From a virus, in the IMG/VR virus record IMGVR_UViG_3300036832_001178, positions 1 through 47,438 of that record: 47,438 bases of DNA; one strand, written 5' to 3'. Of the stretch, positions 43,514-47,438 are shown piece after piece. Below the pieces are notes generated by a model, which had not been told where the DNA came from, made no database searches, and saw only the letters and a list, made by a program, of their open reading frames with translations. Made by a program: the position numbers and the translations under genes. The number at the start of each line of letters is the position of its first letter. Within the stretch, counting starts at the first letter, position 1.

Positions 43514-45636
43514 TACGCTCTCCTACCTTCAAGTTGCTCAAGGCGATCAGTAAGTTGTTGAATGGCGCGCAGTGAATACGCCAGCATGGTCATCACGTCG
43601 ATTGCCAGAACCGGTTGTGTTTCATAATCGCAACCGATCGTACCGGTTTCCGGGTGATCCATGTGAAAGATCGTGGGTTGGTCAGTCTCAATAACCGCAT
43701 CGGCGAGTGTCTCTTGAACCTGTTGCGCCAGAAAACCGAGTGCGACATGACTGCGCTTATCGATGATCTCTTCACCCTTTGGTGACGTATGCGGGCTGTC
43801 ATAGGAGTAGAATTGCAGTGCCTTAATTGCTGTCACCGCATCGCGTTCGACAGAATCAATGTTCTTCTTCAACCGCTCATCCGAGTAAGATGAAAAGAAC
43901 TGCGCGTACATCCCCAACCCGCCGACCATCTGGAAGTGCGCCCCGTATGGCGCGGCAAAGGTGTAATCAAAGTTAAAGCCTGCCCCACCCAGGCAGAACC
44001 CGTACCCGGCGCTAAGATGGTTTGGGGTCGCCAGAGTACCAGTGGCATAGAAGTTACCTTGACACGTCATGTCACCGTTACTGTGGACGAAGTTCCCGTA
44101 CACCGTGTTCGAGCTAACTTGATTGCTACAATTGAAATTGCCCGCGACACCCATACTACCAGCGATATCCAGGTTACCGGTACTGTAGATGTAACCGCCC
44201 TGGACGGTCCCAGGTGTCACAACACTACTAGCACCGTAAACTTGTCCACCGCTGTAGACATAGCCACCCGAAACGGTTCCCGGTGTAGAAATAGTCCCGT
44301 TACAACCTATGTTACCACTATTAACTGAAAGCCCGTTGTAGACGTTGAGGCCGTTGTTGATTGTCACGGCTTGCATACCAGCGTTGCCGCAGTTGAAACC
44401 GCCACTAGCAACATTAAGGCCGTTGTATACCGTCAACCCACCACTGACAGCCATACTGCCGTTAACAGTTTGGGAGTTATAAACAGTAATGTTCCCGGCG
44501 GTGTCGATCTGCCAGCGGAACGCGTGTGCCGATTCGTCAGCAATAGCGTAGTTACCGTTGTTGAGACACCCCGCCGACCATTCACGAACACCCGAAGTGA
44601 TGTAGTGTATCCGTGAGTAAAACCCGTTGTCGGCCAAAATCTGCAACGGGTCGTTACCACCAGGGATGTAACACCGCGTGAAAGCCTGGAGATAACTGGT
44701 CCCGTTGACCTGTAATTGGGCAAGCGCGAGTACGTTGGTGTGCAACTGGATTGACTGACCGCCGCCTGAATAGATATGGGTTGTGCTCTGTGCACCGCTG
44801 GCGATATATACCCCGTTGTCATTAGCCAAACCAAGCAACGCGCGGGGAGTAGCACCGGTATCATTACCGTAGAGATAATGGTTGTTGTTGAGGATGACGT
44901 TACCAGCGAGGTGAACAGCCCCGGTGATGTCAAAATAGATATCGGAGGTGGTCGAACTGCCGATGTGAATGGCGTTGTCACTCAGCAAGCCGATTAACGG
45001 TCGGACATTGGCGCTGGTGTCTCTGCCGCTCCACGAAAAGTTGTTGTTAGCAACAGGTGCACCGGCAATGGTGACACGTGGTGACGAACCGTCATTGATG
45101 ACGACATCGTTAGTGTTACTCTTCATGATCAGACCGCGCGACTGACCGCTCGTATCCTTGCCCTGGTAAAAAGTGTTGTTTTCCAGAACCGTTGTAATAC
45201 CGGATTGGAAGTTGATGTTGCCCCGCATGGTACCGCCCAGGATGGGCAAGTAGACACCGGTGTAGTCGGGATTGGACGGGATTAGTGTTGAGACAAAGTT
45301 GGCCAGTGCGTTCTGGAACTCATTCTGCCACTTAATCTGATCGCCGTCATCGTAGACGTATGCCTGAATTTGACCACTAATCCATAGACACAAACTCGAT
45401 GCAACAAAAGTGCCTTGTCTTAATGCGCGGTTGTTAAACGAACTAATCGCCAGCCCCGGCAAGTTACCTGTGCCCAGTAGCGGGTCGGTAAAATATGCGG
45501 TCAAGGCTTCGATATTGGCACCCGCACCGACGGCTACCGCTTTAAAATCGGTAGCGGCGGTAAAGGCAAACGGGGTGACACTATCCGCTCTGCCTGCGGC
45601 ACCGTTACCGTTTACCGAGTGCATATTGGCGCTCAT
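43513..45636 (-). CDS. Tail fibre protein with S74 intramolecular chaperone
   Basis: The 707-residue protein has an N-terminal attachment region, many beta-rich Gly/Asn/Ser repeats (TPGTVSGGYVYSGG-like, TPGTVQGGYIYSTG) typical of trimeric fibres, and a C-terminal peptidase S74 domain from S585: SDERLKKNID, then LGFLAQQVQE and a terminal coiled coil (IQQLTDRLEQLEG). The chaperone folds the trimer and cleaves itself before the catalytic serine. The fibre probably binds the host receptor. The Gly/Asn repeats are recent duplications by their similarity. Confidence 0.85.
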   Translation of the reverse strand: MSANMHSVNGNGAAGRADSVTPFAFTAATDFKAVAVGAGANIEALTAYFTDPLLGTGNLPGLAISSFNNRALRQGTFVASSLCLWISGQIQAYVYDDGDQIKWQNEFQNALANFVSTLIPSNPDYTGVYLPILGGTMRGNINFQSGITTVLENNTFYQGKDTSGQSRGLIMKSNTNDVVINDGSSPRVTIAGAPVANNNFSWSGRDTSANVRPLIGLLSDNAIHIGSSTTSDIYFDITGAVHLAGNVILNNNHYLYGNDTGATPRALLGLANDNGVYIASGAQSTTHIYSGGGQSIQLHTNVLALAQLQVNGTSYLQAFTRCYIPGGNDPLQILADNGFYSRIHYITSGVREWSAGCLNNGNYAIADESAHAFRWQIDTAGNITVYNSQTVNGSMAVSGGLTVYNGLNVASGGFNCGNAGMQAVTINNGLNVYNGLSVNSGNIGCNGTISTPGTVSGGYVYSGGQVYGASSVVTPGTVQGGYIYSTGNLDIAGSMGVAGNFNCSNQVSSNTVYGNFVHSNGDMTCQGNFYATGTLATPNHLSAGYGFCLGGAGFNFDYTFAAPYGAHFQMVGGLGMYAQFFSSYSDERLKKNIDSVERDAVTAIKALQFYSYDSPHTSPKGEEIIDKRSHVALGFLAQQVQETLADAVIETDQPTIFHMDHPETGTIGCDYETQPVLAIDVMTMLAYSLRAIQQLTDRLEQLEGRRA

Positions 45637-45648
45637 GGGTCAATTCTC

Positions 45649-47106
45649 CTATTTATCCCAGATTGTGCCACCGTCATCCCAGTCGGTTTGCGGTGTATCA
45701 CTGGTGGTGTCACGCCCTTGGCCGGGTGCCGGGGGGTCCCAAATAGTTTGACCGGGACCAGGTGTATACGACGATCCTGGTGGCTGCATAATAGGCCAGT
45801 AACCTTGATCCCAGCCGTCTACCGAGTCACTTACCGCATCCCATGCAAAGAACCGCACACCCGGTTGGGGTTGTAGTGCATACGCGAGAAGTTCGACACC
45901 TTCGGGCCGCAAATCCATCTGTCCGGTAAGAAACAGTGACACAAGCACAGCATCTAACCGTTGTGTCGATAACAGACCGTATAACATGGTCATGTTACCG
46001 TAATCTTGAATTAGAACCTGTAGCCCGATATAATGGAACAAGGTATCCCATGCCTCATAGGCTTGCGGAATCGACCCGTCCCAGTGGTTAGCAATAATAT
46101 TGGCATACAACAATAAACGGTAGTGATAGTCATCGAGCCGTTCTATACTATTATCCGAATCAGCTGGTCCCTTCCAGTTTGCTTGGTTCCAGCCAGCACC
46201 TTCAGTATCCCACGAAAAGAATACAGTTGGTAGCTCTATCCAACGGGACTTACCGATCCACTGTCCAGTGAAATCTTCTTGTTCACCGACACAATAATCA
46301 AGATCAAATAACCCGGCAACACTGGCAACCAGTTGTTGATCCTGCACCACCGCATCAGCTGTCAATGCCACAGTATCAACGTATTTTTGCTTTTGGTTAT
46401 GCTCGGAAGTAATATGATCTAAGTAATCAAGTGTGGTGAAGGTCAGGAACGGCGGCGGATAAGGCGGTAACGGTACCTGTATCTCAGCAATACCCAGGAA
46501 CGATTGTAACGCTGCGGTGATATTACCGATCAGATACGGTTGCCACGGCCCCGCTATACCACCCAGTGTTAAGTTACTACGGGTCCACCCGGCTAGGTTA
46601 GTGACATAATAAGGACCGGTGCTTAACTGCGCCACACTGTTGGCGTAAATACTACCGAGTAGGTTAAGCGGTTCGGGTGTTAATTTGGCGCGGTTGATAA
46701 ACGCCCGCGTAGTCGCGGTAATCCTACCTGTTAGGGTAATAAGCGGTGCCGTGGTTATCAGCGGCGGCTGCGACCACAACTTACCTTGTATGGTGATGCG
46801 ACCAGATAGGCTAGAAGTGTAGGATGGTAACCTAAACCGGGCCTGGGCGGCACTAACAGCGTTACCGTACAGTAATTGTAGTGTGGTGCCCGCCGCATTT
46901 AATACAGGTTTTTGGATTTGTATTTTAGTCTGTGCGGTAATACGCCCGATTAGATAAGTCGGTGCGGTACGCCCGGTTATGTGTCCGTGCGCTGTAATAC
47001 GCCCAGCGAGAAGTACCCGAGCAGTTACTCGGACACTCGCCGCGCTAGTCGCGGTGATTGTACCCGCGAGGCTTACGGCATCGCGCGGCGCGGCGGTTTG
47101 AGCCAT
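45649..47106 (-). CDS. DUF2612-like tail/baseplate protein with N-terminal beta repeats
   Basis: The 485-residue protein has an N-terminal series of LxGxIT repeats (LAGTITATSA, LLAGRITAHG, YLIGRITAQT, LSGRITIQGK, LTGRITATTR) and a C-terminal half resembling DUF2612 baseplate proteins: HITSEHNQKQKYVDTVAL, GLFDLDYCVGEQEDFTGQW, WNQANWKG and YRLLLYANIIANHWDGSI. It probably links the tail tip to the fibre encoded downstream. The repeat half looks like a fusion to the DUF2612 core. The end is Gly/Pro/Trp-rich. Confidence 0.65.
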   Translation of the reverse strand: MAQTAAPRDAVSLAGTITATSAASVRVTARVLLAGRITAHGHITGRTAPTYLIGRITAQTKIQIQKPVLNAAGTTLQLLYGNAVSAAQARFRLPSYTSSLSGRITIQGKLWSQPPLITTAPLITLTGRITATTRAFINRAKLTPEPLNLLGSIYANSVAQLSTGPYYVTNLAGWTRSNLTLGGIAGPWQPYLIGNITAALQSFLGIAEIQVPLPPYPPPFLTFTTLDYLDHITSEHNQKQKYVDTVALTADAVVQDQQLVASVAGLFDLDYCVGEQEDFTGQWIGKSRWIELPTVFFSWDTEGAGWNQANWKGPADSDNSIERLDDYHYRLLLYANIIANHWDGSIPQAYEAWDTLFHYIGLQVLIQDYGNMTMLYGLLSTQRLDAVLVSLFLTGQMDLRPEGVELLAYALQPQPGVRFFAWDAVSDSVDGWDQGYWPIMQPPGSSYTPGPGQTIWDPPAPGQGRDTTSDTPQTDWDDGGTIWDK

Positions 47107-47438
47107 CTACGCAAGCGTGATCGACAACGCGTTAGCGGGGAATGTCGCCTGCACATTTGCGATAATACCTTGGGTGGCCACCTTGCGGACCATACCGTCA
47201 CCGCTGGTCACTGTATTAACAGTGGTACCGCCGTTGGTGACAGTAAAAGTATCGGTCAGGCTGTTAGCAACAATCAACGGCCCGGTAAAGGTGCCTTGTC
47301 CGAAAGTCGGAGGGGTTCCGCCGTATTCAGTCGAGTACATAACGGTGTCACCGTTTAGAAACGCGTGCCTGGGAGAAGTAATAACCCCAGGTGATGCGGC
47401 ACTGACAGAACACGGTAACCATGCATAAGCGCCGAAGT
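47107..47438 (-). CDS. Tail structural protein, 5' end outside the window
   Basis: The frame is open to the window edge (about 110 residues visible). It includes a C-terminal segment with HAFLNGDTVMYSTEYGG and GPLIVANSLTDTFTVTNGG, a fold found in phage tail and fibre proteins. It ends four bases before the next gene. Only the C-terminal part can be described; an internal ATG at 47340 exists but the frame clearly continues. Confidence 0.65.
   Translation of the reverse strand, partial: FGAYAWLPCSVSAASPGVITSPRHAFLNGDTVMYSTEYGGTPPTFGQGTFTGPLIVANSLTDTFTVTNGGTTVNTVTSGDGMVRKVATQGIIANVQATFPANALSITLA

Noticed and set aside
43936-44328. 130-codon plus-strand frame opposite the tail fibre
   Set aside because: Shadow of the fibre's Thr/Val/Gly repeats on the coding strand.

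Overview
The window is part of a tailed bacteriophage genome (Caudoviricetes-like). It carries a phage-type replisome, a tail-fibre module and dozens of tiny tightly overlapping genes, and I see no ribosomal, tRNA or host metabolic genes. The host cannot be read directly. Weak hints, such as the C-terminal signature of the gene at 25524-26546, point to an alphaproteobacterium; that is inference.

Left arm (1-26.5 kb, all leftward on the minus strand). Read in the direction of transcription it holds an uncharacterised gene, a ParB-like gene, an AT-richer block of unrecognised Lys/Glu-rich genes (18.5-23.1 kb), a DNA methyltransferase, a primase, a sigma-like factor, a GNAT acetyltransferase, a PLP enzyme, a sliding clamp, a uracil-DNA-glycosylase/DNA polymerase A fusion, a clamp loader, a candidate recombination mediator, a gp32-like SSB, a RecA/UvsX recombinase, a winged-helix regulator, a metallophosphoesterase and a SLOG protein. 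Many genes overlap by ATGA or TGATG. A recurrent CGTATA(T/G) motif lies just upstream of most leftward units and looks like the phage's own promoter element.

Right arm (26.6-42.9 kb, rightward). A DnaB-type helicase and an SNF2-type helicase come first, then a noncoding region of about 800 bp with strong RNA folding potential, then small accessory genes. Nine of these right-arm genes have the near-identical Shine-Dalgarno sequence CTAGGAGGA and are preceded by structured leaders. The leaders fall into at least three families with compensatory base changes between copies.

Right end (43.0-47.4 kb, minus strand) is a tail module: an S74-chaperone tail fibre, a DUF2612-like baseplate or tail protein, and a structural gene cut by the window edge.

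The most unusual feature is at 9682-10383. A complete mini-intein interrupts the glycosylase domain of the polymerase at an iron-sulfur ligand cysteine. The opposite strand of the same intein DNA encodes, in exact codon-to-codon register, an HTH plus PD-(D/E)XK-like (EDxHD/DUF559-type) nuclease with its own promoter-like sequence and Shine-Dalgarno site. It looks like an antisense-encoded homing endonuclease. The second highlight is a likely small RNA or leader (about 15204-15354, minus) whose hairpin loop is an exact complement of the Shine-Dalgarno sequence shared by the right-arm genes.
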